The translations under genes and the position numbers were made by a program. From Isoptericola jiangsuensis (lineage in GTDB: Bacteria > Actinomycetota > Actinomycetes > Actinomycetales > Cellulomonadaceae), in assembly GCF_002563715.1 (NCBI RefSeq), contig NZ_PDJJ01000001.1:1178001-1242000 (forward strand): a DNA stretch of 64,000 nt, written 5' to 3'. Each line of letters starts with the position of its first letter. Position 1 is the stretch's first letter. Of this stretch, positions 42,787 to 51,437 are shown in pieces. Below the pieces are notes generated by a model. It did no database searches and was not told where the DNA came from. It saw nothing but the letters and a program-made list of their open reading frames with translations.

Positions 42787-43943
42787 GCGGACTCCTCGAC
42801 GACGTCCCGTGCCTCGCGGCGGGCGGCCCCGCGGTCGGTGCGCCCGGAGCGGCGGGCCAGGCGGTCCGTGGCCCCGGCGATGCCGCCGGGCACGAACAGC
42901 ACCACGAGGATGAACAAGGTTCCCAGGATGAACAGCGGTTCGCTGAGCGGCACGCGGAGCACGGGCGGGAGCCCGGCGATCGCGTCGGACGCGGCGAGCG
43001 CGCCGAGGCGCTGGTCGAGCAGCGTGTACAGCACCCCGCCGACGACCGCGCCCCACCGGGACCCGACACCGCCGAGCACCACCATGACGAGCAGGGTGAG
43101 CGTGAAGTCCGACGACGTCACGCGCGGCACGGCCCCGGACTGGAGCAGCAGGTGCGCCATCCCGACGGCCGTCGCGAGGACGGCGGCGACGACGAACACG
43201 AGCAGCTTGACGGCGTAGGGGCGCCCGCCGATGACGCGGACGCGCATCTCGTTCTCGCGGGTCGCGGCGGCCACGTGGCCCGCCCGGGAGCGCTCGACCC
43301 AGAGCACGACGGCGTAGACCCCGACGAGCACCGCGAGGGAGAGCCAGTACAGGTTCCGGGTGTTCACCACCCCGACCAGCGCGTCCGGGACGCCGGTGGT
43401 GTCCAGGGCGAGGCCCTCCTCGCCGCCGGTGGTGCCGCCGGGGTTGCGGCGCACGAGCACGTTGCCGGCCTGGGCGAACGCGAGGGTCACCATGGCGAAG
43501 GAGATCCCGGTGACGCGCAGCGAGATCGCGCCGACGACGTGGGCGACGACGACGCCGCCGACGAGGACGACGCACGCGGCCGGCAGCAGCGGCAGGTCGG
43601 TGCGGTCGAGCACGATCGCCAGCCCGTAGACGCCGACGGCGAAGTACAGCGCGTGGCCGAAGCTCAGCAGCCCCGCGACGCCGAACAGCAGGTGGTAGCT
43701 GAGCGCCAGGGCGCCGACGAGCAGGGCCAGGGAGAGCACGTGCAGGGTGCCGGGGGTGTAGGTGGGCCCGGGCAGGACGCCCGGCAGGGAGATCGCCAGC
43801 AGCGGCAGGCACGCGAGCAGCGCCACGAGGGCGACGCCGCCGAGCAGGAGGTTCCAGCGCCGCAGGCCCGGGGTACGGCGCGCGGGGGTGGGGGAGGCCG
43901 CGGCGGGTGCCGCCGGGGGTGCGTCGGTCTGCTGCGTGGTCAT
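42783..43943 (-). CDS. livM: Branched-chain-type ABC permease LivM
   Basis: 386 residues. After a disordered Pro/Ala lead, about ten membrane helices follow. The family marks GLLSFGHALYFAVGVYG, RVTGISFAMVTLAFAQ, and ATRENEMRVRVIGGRPYAVKLLVFVVAAVLA (loop that contacts the ATPase) identify LivM. With LivH it forms the channel of an importer for branched amino acids or other small carboxylates. The C-terminal tail is basic and long. Four-nt overlaps couple it to livH and the synthetase gene. Confidence 0.93.
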   Translation of the reverse strand: MTTQQTDAPPAAPAAASPTPARRTPGLRRWNLLLGGVALVALLACLPLLAISLPGVLPGPTYTPGTLHVLSLALLVGALALSYHLLFGVAGLLSFGHALYFAVGVYGLAIVLDRTDLPLLPAACVVLVGGVVVAHVVGAISLRVTGISFAMVTLAFAQAGNVLVRRNPGGTTGGEEGLALDTTGVPDALVGVVNTRNLYWLSLAVLVGVYAVVLWVERSRAGHVAAATRENEMRVRVIGGRPYAVKLLVFVVAAVLATAVGMAHLLLQSGAVPRVTSSDFTLTLLVMVVLGGVGSRWGAVVGGVLYTLLDQRLGALAASDAIAGLPPVLRVPLSEPLFILGTLFILVVLFVPGGIAGATDRLARRSGRTDRGAARREARDVVEESA

Positions 43944-44812
43944 GCCTTGCTCCCCAGGAGGCCGGTGGGACGGACGAGCAGCACGAGCGCGAGCAGGAGC
44001 ACGACGACGAGGTCGCCGAAGCCCCAGTAGTAGTTCGCGAACTGCTGCAGGACGGCGACGAGCACGGAGGCGATCGCGGCGCCGGTGAGCGACCCGAGGC
44101 CGCCGATGACGGTGACGATGAACGCGAAGATGAGCAGCGACGCGCCGAGGTGGGGCGAGACGTACCCGAAGTACTGGGACGCGAGGACCCCGCCGAGGCC
44201 GGCGGCGGCGCCGCCGATGGAGAACACCAGGGTGAACGCCTTGCGGACGTCGATGCCGAGCGCGGTCACCATGGCGCGGTTCTCGACGCCGGCGCGGATG
44301 ATGAGCCCGTAGCGGGTGTACCGCAGGAACAGCACGATGGCGCCGAGGACGACGAGGGCGGCCGCGATGGCGAGGAACCGGTCGTTGGGGATCGGCGCGC
44401 CGGCCACGACGGTGGTGCCGCGCAGCCAGGCGGGGCCCTGGATGAAGACGGGGTCGGAGCCCCAGGTGCCCTCGAAGAGCGCGACGGTGGCCAGCGCCAG
44501 GCCGACGGTGACGAGGACCTGCTCGATGTGCCGCTGGTAGAGCGGACGCACCAGCAGCAGCTCGGTGAGGGCGGCGAACGCGGCGCCGACGGCGGCCCCG
44601 ACGACGAGCGACAACGCGAAGGTGCCCCAGTCGTCGGCGCCCAGGCGCCGGGCGACCTCCCACCCGGCGAACGCGCCGAGGGTGAGGAAGGAGCCGTGCG
44701 CGAAGTTGAGCACGCCCATCAGCCCGTAGATGAGGGACAGCCCGGACGCGACGAGGAAGTACAGGGCACCGAGGCCGAGCCCGGTGATCAGGAGCAGGAC
44801 GATCGTGCTCAT
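43940..44812 (-). CDS. livH: Branched-chain-type ABC permease LivH
   Basis: 290 residues, about eight membrane helices. The N-terminal GLGLGALYFLVASGLSLIYGLMGVLNFAHG and the loop RAGVENRAMVTALGIDVRKAFTLVFSIGGAAAGLGGVLA are standard LivH features. It is the second channel subunit with LivM. The gene overlaps livF at its start and livM at its end by 4 nt each, the usual order F-H-M here being within a fully coupled operon. Confidence 0.94.
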   Translation of the reverse strand: MSTIVLLLITGLGLGALYFLVASGLSLIYGLMGVLNFAHGSFLTLGAFAGWEVARRLGADDWGTFALSLVVGAAVGAAFAALTELLLVRPLYQRHIEQVLVTVGLALATVALFEGTWGSDPVFIQGPAWLRGTTVVAGAPIPNDRFLAIAAALVVLGAIVLFLRYTRYGLIIRAGVENRAMVTALGIDVRKAFTLVFSIGGAAAGLGGVLASQYFGYVSPHLGASLLIFAFIVTVIGGLGSLTGAAIASVLVAVLQQFANYYWGFGDLVVVLLLALVLLVRPTGLLGSKA

Positions 44813-45522
44813 GCGGCGTTCTCCGAGGTGTGCACGCCGAGCAGGCGCTGGATGCGGTCGGGGTCGTCGAGCAGCTCGGCGGCGTCGCCGGTGTGCACGA
44901 CGCGGCCGGCGTCGATGACGACGACCGAGGTGGCGAGGCGTTCGATGACCTCGAGGTTCTGCTCCACGAGGAGCACGGGCACGGTGCGGGCGGCCTCCGC
45001 CAGCGCGGTGGCGACCTCGCCGACGATCTTGGGGGCGAGGCCCTTGGTGGGTTCGTCGACGAGCAGCAGCCGGTTGTCGTTGAGGAGCGCCCGGGCGAGG
45101 GACACCATCTGCTGCTGGCCGCCGGACAGCGTGCCGGCGCGCTGCGCGGACCGACGCACGAGGTCGGGGAAGAGCTCGGCGACGAGCTCGCGGCGCGGCG
45201 CGGCGTCCCGCTCGGCGAGGCGGAGGTTCTCCGCGACGGTCAGCCCGGCGAACACCTCGCGGTCCTCCGGGACGTAGCCGACGCCGCGCCGCACGATCCG
45301 GTCGGTGGGCAGCCGGTCGACGCGCTCCCCGGCGAGCTCGACGACGCCGGTGCGGTCGTACAGGCCGAGGACGGCCTTGAGCGTGGACGTCTTGCCGACG
45401 CCGTTGCGGCCGAGGACGGCGGTGACGCCGGTCGCGGGGACGTCGAAGGTGACGTCCTCGACGACCTGCTGGCCGGCCACGGTGGCGCGCAGGCCGCGGA
45501 CGCTGAGGATGGGCTCGGTCAC
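44809..45522 (-). CDS. livF: Branched-chain-type ABC ATPase LivF
   Basis: 237 residues. Walker A is GRNGVGKTSTLKA, the signature LSGGQQQMVSLARALL, Walker B LLLVDEPTKGLAPKIV. The phrase GLAPKIV after Walker B is typical of LivF. It powers import together with LivG. The start overlaps the livG stop (ATGA). Confidence 0.95.
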   Translation of the reverse strand: MTEPILSVRGLRATVAGQQVVEDVTFDVPATGVTAVLGRNGVGKTSTLKAVLGLYDRTGVVELAGERVDRLPTDRIVRRGVGYVPEDREVFAGLTVAENLRLAERDAAPRRELVAELFPDLVRRSAQRAGTLSGGQQQMVSLARALLNDNRLLLVDEPTKGLAPKIVGEVATALAEAARTVPVLLVEQNLEVIERLATSVVVIDAGRVVHTGDAAELLDDPDRIQRLLGVHTSENAA

Positions 45523-46331
45523 GCGACGTCTCCCAGGTAGGCGCTCTGGACGGTGGGGTCGGACATGACCTTCTCGGGGGTGTCGCAGGCCAGCAGCTCG
45601 CCGTGGTGCATGACGGCGACGCGGTCGACCAGCCCGAGGACGACGTCCATGTGGTGCTCGACCATGAGCACGGTGCGGCCGCTGCGGTGCAGCCGCCGGA
45701 TGACCTCGCTGAGGCCGGGCACGTCCGCCGAGGACACGCCCGCCATCGGCTCGTCGAGCAGGATGACGGCGGGGTCGGTGGCGAGCAGCACCGCGATCTC
45801 GAGCTTGCGCTTGTCGCCGTGGGACAGGTCGCCCGCGGCGACGTGGAGCCGGTGCTCCAGGCCGACCTCGGTGAGGTGCTCGACGGCGCGCCGGGTGGCG
45901 GCGTCGCCCCGGGAGGGGAACCGCAGGACCGACAGGCCGTGGCCGAGGTGGGTCTGCGCCGCGAGGCGGACGTTCTCCAGCACGTCGAGCCGCGGGAAGA
46001 CGCTGGATGTCTGGAAGGTGCGGCCCAGCCCGGCGCGGGCCCGCCGGGCGACCGGGTCGCCGGTGACGTCGCGCCCGGCGAGGTGCACCGACCCGGAGGT
46101 CGGACGCAGGACGCCGGAGACGAGGTTGAACAGCGTCGTCTTGCCGGCCCCGTTGGGGCCGATGACGCCGACCATCTCGCCGGGCGCCACCTCGAGCGTG
46201 ACGTCGTGCAGGATCTGCGCGCCGCCGATGCGCAGGCCGAGGCCGTGCACGGCGAGGGCCGGCCCGGTCGCGGCCGCGGGTGCGGCGTCGGGAGGCACGG
46301 CGGGTCCCGTGCCGGGCTGGTGCTGCGTCAT
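45519..46331 (-). CDS. livG: Branched-chain-type ABC ATPase LivG
   Basis: 270 residues. An Ala/Pro-rich lead of about 25 residues precedes the ATPase. Walker A is [16 protein letters not shown], followed by GLGRTFQTSSVFPRLDVLENV; the signature is LSHGDKRKLEIAVLLATDP and Walker B ILLDEPMAGVSSADV. LSHGDKR replaces the usual LSGGQ, normal for LivG. It ends with the family loop SAYLGD. The start lies 2 bp after the binding-protein stop. Confidence 0.95.
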   Translation of the reverse strand: MTQHQPGTGPAVPPDAAPAAATGPALAVHGLGLRIGGAQILHDVTLEVAPGEMVGVIGPNGAGKTTLFNLVSGVLRPTSGSVHLAGRDVTGDPVARRARAGLGRTFQTSSVFPRLDVLENVRLAAQTHLGHGLSVLRFPSRGDAATRRAVEHLTEVGLEHRLHVAAGDLSHGDKRKLEIAVLLATDPAVILLDEPMAGVSSADVPGLSEVIRRLHRSGRTVLMVEHHMDVVLGLVDRVAVMHHGELLACDTPEKVMSDPTVQSAYLGDVA

Positions 46332-46333
46332 GG

Positions 46334-47536
46334 TCAGCCGGCCTCCGGCGGGGCGACCTGGTCGCCCGGGACCTCGGCGACGAGCTCGGGGACCCAGTGG
46401 TCGCCGTCCTGCACGAGCCGCACCTGGTACATCGGCTGGATCACGGCGTGGTCGGACGCGCGGACCGTCGTGGAGCCCTTGGGGCCGTCGAACGTCCAGC
46501 CCTCGAGCGCGCCGACCATCGCGTCGACGTCGTCGCCGCCCTCGGCGACGGCGTGCACGATCATCTGCGCCGCGACGAACCCGTCCGGGGTGAACAGGTC
46601 GGGGGTGCCGCCGGCCTCCTCGACGGCGGCGACCATCGCGTCGTTGACGTCGTTGTCGGGCGCGGCGGGGAAGTAGTGGTTGAGGAAGTCGACCTTGGCG
46701 GCGGCGTCGCCGTACGCGTCGAACGTGGCGGCGTCGCCGAGGCCGGTGACGACGGTGGTGGCGTCGAGCACGCCCTGCTGGTCGAGGCCCTGCCACATGG
46801 CGCCGGAGGTGGCGCCGGCCCACGCGACGAACACGAGGTCGGGGTCGGCGTCGACGACCTGGCGGGCGAACGGCGTGAACTCGGTGGCGTCCTCCGGCAC
46901 GAGGACGCTCGTCACCTCGGCGCCCTGCGCGCCGAGGACGGCGTCGACGGCGGCGAGGTTGCCCTGGCCGAACGCGTTGTCCTGGGCGAAGACGAGGACC
47001 TGGGCGCCGTCGGGGTCGACGAACGTGCCGGCGGTGGCGACGTCCTGGAGCGACTGGCGGCCGGAGCGGAACGTGTAGTCGTTGATCCCGGTGACGGCGT
47101 CGGCGGCCGCGGGGCCGGAGACGTACAGCACCTGGTTCTGCTCGGCCTGCTCGGCGAGCTTGAGCGCGATGCCCGAGGAGACGGTGCCGCCCATGATCTG
47201 CACGCCCTGGCCGATGAGGTCCTTGGCCTGGGTGACGGCCTTGTCGGGGTCGCCGGCGTCGTCGAGGTAGGTGACCTCGACCGGGCGGCCGTCGATCTCG
47301 CCGGTGCCGTCGGTGGCGTGGTCGAGCCCGGCCTCGAAGCCCTGGCGGTAGGCCTCGCCGTAGGCGGCCAGCGGTCCGGTCTTCGAGTAGATGATGCCGA
47401 CCTCGACGGGCTCGGCCGTCGCCGTCGTCGCGTCGTCGTCGCTTCCGCCGACGCCGTCCTGGGGCGCGCACGCGGTGAGCGCGAGCGCGGTCGTGGCGGC
47501 GGCGGCCAGTGCGAGGTACTTCTTCGTGACCCGCAT
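46334..47536 (-). CDS. livK: Substrate-binding lipoprotein of the Liv-type importer
   Basis: 400 residues. A lipoprotein signal peptide ends at LTAC (Cys23), so the mature protein is anchored outside the membrane. The periplasmic-binding fold follows: VGIIYSKTGPLAAYGEAYRQGFEAG, IMGGTVSSGIALKLAEQAEQNQVLYVSGPA, VFAQDNAFGQGNLAAVDAVL. It is the first gene of the 13-gene operon; its ligand defines what the pathway imports. The ligand cannot be read from sequence; a short carboxylate or hydroxyacid is inferred from the downstream enzymes. GAAGGG lies upstream of the ATG. Confidence 0.92.
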   Translation of the reverse strand: MRVTKKYLALAAAATTALALTACAPQDGVGGSDDDATTATAEPVEVGIIYSKTGPLAAYGEAYRQGFEAGLDHATDGTGEIDGRPVEVTYLDDAGDPDKAVTQAKDLIGQGVQIMGGTVSSGIALKLAEQAEQNQVLYVSGPAAADAVTGINDYTFRSGRQSLQDVATAGTFVDPDGAQVLVFAQDNAFGQGNLAAVDAVLGAQGAEVTSVLVPEDATEFTPFARQVVDADPDLVFVAWAGATSGAMWQGLDQQGVLDATTVVTGLGDAATFDAYGDAAAKVDFLNHYFPAAPDNDVNDAMVAAVEEAGGTPDLFTPDGFVAAQMIVHAVAEGGDDVDAMVGALEGWTFDGPKGSTTVRASDHAVIQPMYQVRLVQDGDHWVPELVAEVPGDQVAPPEAG

Positions 47537-47667
47537 GTCTCTGCCCTTCGTTGGGTGCTCATCCGTCAAACATGACAGGTGATTCAGGTATGAGGATCTT
47601 GGGGTGGCCGACCTCCGGAAGTCAAGGCGCCGGCACCGCCGAGCGGTCACGATCCGGTCACGGGACG

Positions 47668-47705
47668 ACGCAGGCCGCCACCCCGGGCGGGGTGGCGGCC
47701 TGCGT
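47668..47705. terminator. 18-bp hairpin after nhaA
   Basis: Positions 47668-47685 pair with 47688-47705; the tight centre leaves about 17 pairs. It lies 20 bp beyond the leftward nhaA stop and upstream of livK, separating the two transcripts. Confidence 0.8.
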
Positions 47706-47725
47706 GCGGACCGGGGCGCGGGACG

Positions 47726-49021
47726 TCAGTGCGTCTCGCGGTCCTGCTCGTCGCCGATGAACGACGTGACCTCGTCGGGGACGTCGTCGCGGTTCATGTC
47801 CGGACCGCGCTCCTGGCGCGCGTCCCAGCGCAGCATGAGGGCGCCGAGGACCGCCGCGACCACCGACGCCAGCAGGATCGCCGCCTTCGCGCCCAGCGTG
47901 TGCTCCGAGCCGTGCTCGAACGACAGCTCCGCGATGAGCAGCGACACCGTGAACCCGATGCCGGCCAGCAGCGCGACCGGCAGCAGGTCGCGCACGCCGA
48001 TGCCCTGCGCCAGGCGCAGCGGCGTGACCCGGGTGACCAGCCACGTGGTCCCCAGCACGCCGACCACCTTGCCGACCACGAGGCCCGCGACGATCGCCAC
48101 GACGATCGGCTGACCCAGCAGCTCGGCCGGGCCGCCGCCGTCGACCAGGTTGACGCCCGCCGCGAAGAACGCGAAGAGCGGCAGCGCCAGGCCCTGCGAC
48201 CAGGGCTTGACCTTCTCCTCGTAGTGGTGGGTGCGGGACTCCTCCTCGCCGTGCGACGGACGCGCCGCGACCGTGAAGCCCATGAGGACACCGGCGACCG
48301 TCGCGTGCACGCCCGACGCGTGCATGAGCGCCCACGCCACGACGAACAGCGGCACCAGCAGCCACCAGCGCGGCCGTCGCGAGCGGACGTACCAGCCGAA
48401 TACCGCGATGACCGCCAGCGACCCGAGCAGCGCGCCGAAGTGGATCTCCGAGGTGTAGAAGACCGCGATGACGGTGATCGCCAGCAGGTCGTCCACCACG
48501 GCGAGGGTCAGCAGGAACGTGCGGATCGCCAGCGGCAGGCCCTTGCCGAACACGGCGAGGACGGCCAGCGCGAACGCGATGTCCGTCGCCGTGGGGATGG
48601 CCCAGCCGTGCAGGGCGCTCGAGTCGCCCAGGTTCACGACCAGGACGGCGTAGATGACCGCCGGGACGATCATGCCGCCGACCGCGGCGAGCATCGGGAC
48701 GCCGGCCTGCTTCGGGCTGCGCAGCGAGCCGGCGACGAACTCGTGCTTGAGCTCGAGGCCGACCACGAAGAAGAAGACGGCGAGCAGGCCGTCCGCCGCC
48801 CAGGCCGCGAGGGACAGGTCGAGGTGGACGTGGACGGGGCCGATGTACGCCGGCCCCACCACCGTCTCGGTGAGGGAGGTGTAGGCGTCGCGCCACGGGG
48901 AGTTCGCGAAGATCAGCGCCAGCACCGCGGCGCCGATCAGCAGCGCGCCGCCGGTGGTCTCGCGCGAGACCCAGCGGGACAGGCGGGCGCCGAAGGACGG
49001 GTGGGAGACGTCGGTGCTCAG
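47726..49021 (-). CDS. nhaA: Na+/H+ antiporter NhaA
   Basis: 431 residues from the chosen start, with about 11-12 membrane helices. The family marks include GLLAVFFFVVGLELKHEFVAGSL, the ion-binding double Asp in TLAVVDDLLAITVIAVFY, and PTATDIAFALAVLAVFGKGLP. It exchanges sodium for protons to regulate internal pH and salt. There is no in-frame ATG, GTG or TTG near the ribosome site; AAGGAG lies 6 nt before a CTG at 49021, so a rare CTG start is proposed. The only upstream ATG (49114) would add a 31-residue leader that looks non-coding. Confidence 0.9.
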   Translation of the reverse strand: MSTDVSHPSFGARLSRWVSRETTGGALLIGAAVLALIFANSPWRDAYTSLTETVVGPAYIGPVHVHLDLSLAAWAADGLLAVFFFVVGLELKHEFVAGSLRSPKQAGVPMLAAVGGMIVPAVIYAVLVVNLGDSSALHGWAIPTATDIAFALAVLAVFGKGLPLAIRTFLLTLAVVDDLLAITVIAVFYTSEIHFGALLGSLAVIAVFGWYVRSRRPRWWLLVPLFVVAWALMHASGVHATVAGVLMGFTVAARPSHGEEESRTHHYEEKVKPWSQGLALPLFAFFAAGVNLVDGGGPAELLGQPIVVAIVAGLVVGKVVGVLGTTWLVTRVTPLRLAQGIGVRDLLPVALLAGIGFTVSLLIAELSFEHGSEHTLGAKAAILLASVVAAVLGALMLRWDARQERGPDMNRDDVPDEVTSFIGDEQDRETH

Positions 49022-49239
49022 GGTGTGCTCCTTGCAGGGAGAGGTGTCGGTGCGTCGACCGGCGTTCCAGCCGGCGTCACCGACCAGACTTCCCGGCTCA
49101 CCACAGGCGAACACCCTACCGGGTCACGACCGTCCGCACGTCCCGTGCCCCGGTCGACCGGCGGCCCCGCCCGTCGTCGCCGTCGGCTGCCGCCCGCCCG
49201 ATGCCGGCCCGCCGCCGCCGGTCGCGCCGGTCGCGGCGG

Positions 49240-49809
49240 TCACGCCGAGGCCATCTCCAGCAGCCGGGTGACGGTGCGCCAGTTGCGGCCCGTCGTCCAG
49301 GTCCCGGCCGCCCGGTCGATCCGGTCGCCGGTCAGCCGGCTGCGCCCCACGCCGTCGACGTGGTGGACGTACAGCACGCCCTGCGCGGCGACGACCCGTT
49401 CGGGGCCGTCGTGGTCGGCCGCGAGCGCGGCCACGCCGTCGGCGTCCACGTCCTGCGGCCCGACGTGCAGCAGCAGCCGCGCGGGCTCGTCCCGGGCGGC
49501 GTCCGGGAACGGGACGGCCTCGACCAGACGGGCCAGGCGCGGGCCCGGGACGACGACGAACGGCACGCGGGTCCCAAGCCGGTCGGCCAGGGCCGCCTCG
49601 AGGGCGTCCGTGACCCGGTCGGTGGCCTGCGCGGACGCGGCGCCCGTCGGGTCGTCGGGGTCGTCGGTCACGACGAGGTTGCCGCTGTTCGCGTAGGTCC
49701 GGGCGTCGTGCAGCCCGGCGTCCTGCGCGCCCGCCCGCAGGTCGGCCGCCGCCACCCGCCGGTGGCCGCCCACGTTGACCCCGCGCAGCAGCACCACGTA
49801 CGTCGTCAT
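49240..49809 (-). CDS. DUF1697 family protein
   Basis: 189 residues. The opening YVVLLRGVNVGGHRRVAAADLRA and then TYANSGNLVV, closing with ATALDRIDRAAGT-like NWRTVTRLLEMA, are the DUF1697 pattern. Members are small soluble alpha/beta proteins of unknown function, common as single genes in actinobacteria. The gene is alone, divergent from phoH. The ATG at 49809 has no strong site upstream, so the message may have a short or no leader. Confidence 0.9.
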   Translation of the reverse strand: MTTYVVLLRGVNVGGHRRVAAADLRAGAQDAGLHDARTYANSGNLVVTDDPDDPTGAASAQATDRVTDALEAALADRLGTRVPFVVVPGPRLARLVEAVPFPDAARDEPARLLLHVGPQDVDADGVAALAADHDGPERVVAAQGVLYVHHVDGVGRSRLTGDRIDRAAGTWTTGRNWRTVTRLLEMASA

Positions 49810-50060
49810 CGCTCCATCGTGCCCCCGGTCACGGGGGCGTGAACTCTGCGTGACGAGTTCGCGACGCGCCGCCGGTGTGACACCCGTCACCGTGCGACGG
49901 TCGTAACGTGGCGCGCAGGACGCCCACCCAGGGTGTCCTCGGGAGGCCGTCAGATGGAGTGCACGCTCCGTGCCGGAGGGCCGGCCCCGGTCCTCGCGCA
50001 CGGCGCTCCGACCGGTCGCCCGCCCCGCACACCGTTCCGCTCTGCGCGAGGGAGCACATC
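49810..50060. other. Divergent promoter region and long phoH leader
   Basis: Contains a short inverted repeat GTGAC-ACCC-GTCAC (near 49877) and a possible -10 (TAACGT near 49903), which would give phoH a leader of about 140 nt. That leader includes an ATG at 49953 opening a frame that overlaps the phoH start in another frame. I cannot identify a riboswitch. Confidence 0.35.
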
Positions 50061-51401
50061 GTGGCCCACACCGAGAACACCAGCACCGCCCGTCGGACCT
50101 TCGTGGTCGACACGTCCGTCCTGCTGTCCGACCCGCGAGCGATCTACCGCTTCGCGGAGCACGACGTCGTGCTGCCCGTCGTCGTCGTCACCGAGCTCGA
50201 GGCCAAGCGGCACCACGCCGAGCTCGGGTACTTCGCCCGCAGCGCCCTGCGGGCGCTCGACGACCTGCGCATCGAGCACGGCCGGCTGGACGCCCCGATC
50301 CCCATCGGCGGGGACGGCGGGTCGTTGCGCGTCGAGCTGAACCACTCCGACCCGGGGGTGCTGCCCGCCGGTTTCCGGCTCGGCGACAACGACACCCGCA
50401 TCCTGTCCGTCGCGGCGAACCTCGCCGCGGAGGGCCTCGACGTGACCGTCGTGTCCAAGGACCTGCCGATGCGGGTCAAGGCGTCGGCCGTGGGGCTGCG
50501 CGCGGAGGAGTACCGCCACGAGCTGGCGGTGGACTCCGGCTGGACGGGCATGCGCGAGCTGACCGTCACCGACGATCAGATGACGGAGCTGTACGACGGC
50601 ACCGAGGTCGACCTCGCGGCGCTCGACCCGGCGGTGCTGGCGGAGGCCGGCGCGCTGCTGTGCCACACCGGACTGGTGGTGCACAGCGCGGGCGGGTCGG
50701 CGCTCGGCCGGGTCACGGCCGACAAGCGGGTGCGGCTCGTGCGCGGCGACCAGGACCTGTTCGGCGTCCACGGCCGCTCCGCGGAGCAGCGGGTCGCGGT
50801 CGACCTGCTGCTCGACGAGGAGATCGGCATCGTCTCGCTCGGGGGGCGGGCCGGGACCGGCAAGTCGGCGCTCGCCCTGTGCGCCGGGCTGGAGGCGGTG
50901 CTGGAGCGTCGTCAGCACCGCAAGATCATCGTGTTCCGCCCCTTGTACGCCGTGGGCGGGCAGGAGCTCGGCTACCTGCCGGGCAGCGAGTCGGAGAAGA
51001 TGAACCCGTGGGCGCAGGCGGTCCACGACACCCTCGGCGCGCTGGTCTCCCCGGCGGTCCTCGACGAGGTGATCGACCGCGAGATGCTCGAGGTGCTGCC
51101 GCTCACCCACATCCGCGGCCGGTCGCTGCACGACGCGTTCGTCATCGTCGACGAGGCCCAGTCGCTGGAGCGCAACGTGCTCCTCACGGTGCTGTCCCGC
51201 ATCGGGCAGTCGTCCCGCGTGGTCCTCACCCACGACGTCGCGCAGCGCGACAACCTGCGGGTGGGGCGGCACGACGGCGTGGCGGCCGTCATCGAGGCGC
51301 TCAAGGGGCACCCGCTCTTCGCGCACGTGACCCTCACGCGGTCGGAGCGCTCGCCCGTGGCGGCGCTCGTCACCGAGATGCTGGAGGGCCTGGAGGTCTG
51401 A
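50061..51401 (+). CDS. phoH: PhoH2-type protein: PIN domain plus PhoH ATPase
   Basis: 446 residues. Residues 10-150 form a PIN ribonuclease domain with acidic residues in [19 protein letters not shown] and [12 protein letters not shown]. Residues about 235-440 are the PhoH ATPase: [13 protein letters not shown] (Walker A), [32 protein letters not shown] (Walker B and following). PIN-PhoH proteins are RNA helicase/ribonucleases in mycobacteria. GTG 50061 has GGGAG 8 nt upstream. It stands alone and converges with the FUSC gene. Confidence 0.95.
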   Translation: MAHTENTSTARRTFVVDTSVLLSDPRAIYRFAEHDVVLPVVVVTELEAKRHHAELGYFARSALRALDDLRIEHGRLDAPIPIGGDGGSLRVELNHSDPGVLPAGFRLGDNDTRILSVAANLAAEGLDVTVVSKDLPMRVKASAVGLRAEEYRHELAVDSGWTGMRELTVTDDQMTELYDGTEVDLAALDPAVLAEAGALLCHTGLVVHSAGGSALGRVTADKRVRLVRGDQDLFGVHGRSAEQRVAVDLLLDEEIGIVSLGGRAGTGKSALALCAGLEAVLERRQHRKIIVFRPLYAVGGQELGYLPGSESEKMNPWAQAVHDTLGALVSPAVLDEVIDREMLEVLPLTHIRGRSLHDAFVIVDEAQSLERNVLLTVLSRIGQSSRVVLTHDVAQRDNLRVGRHDGVAAVIEALKGHPLFAHVTLTRSERSPVAALVTEMLEGLEV

Positions 51402-51437
51402 CCCTCCGGTCGCGTGCCGGGGCGTCGTGGCGGCGGG

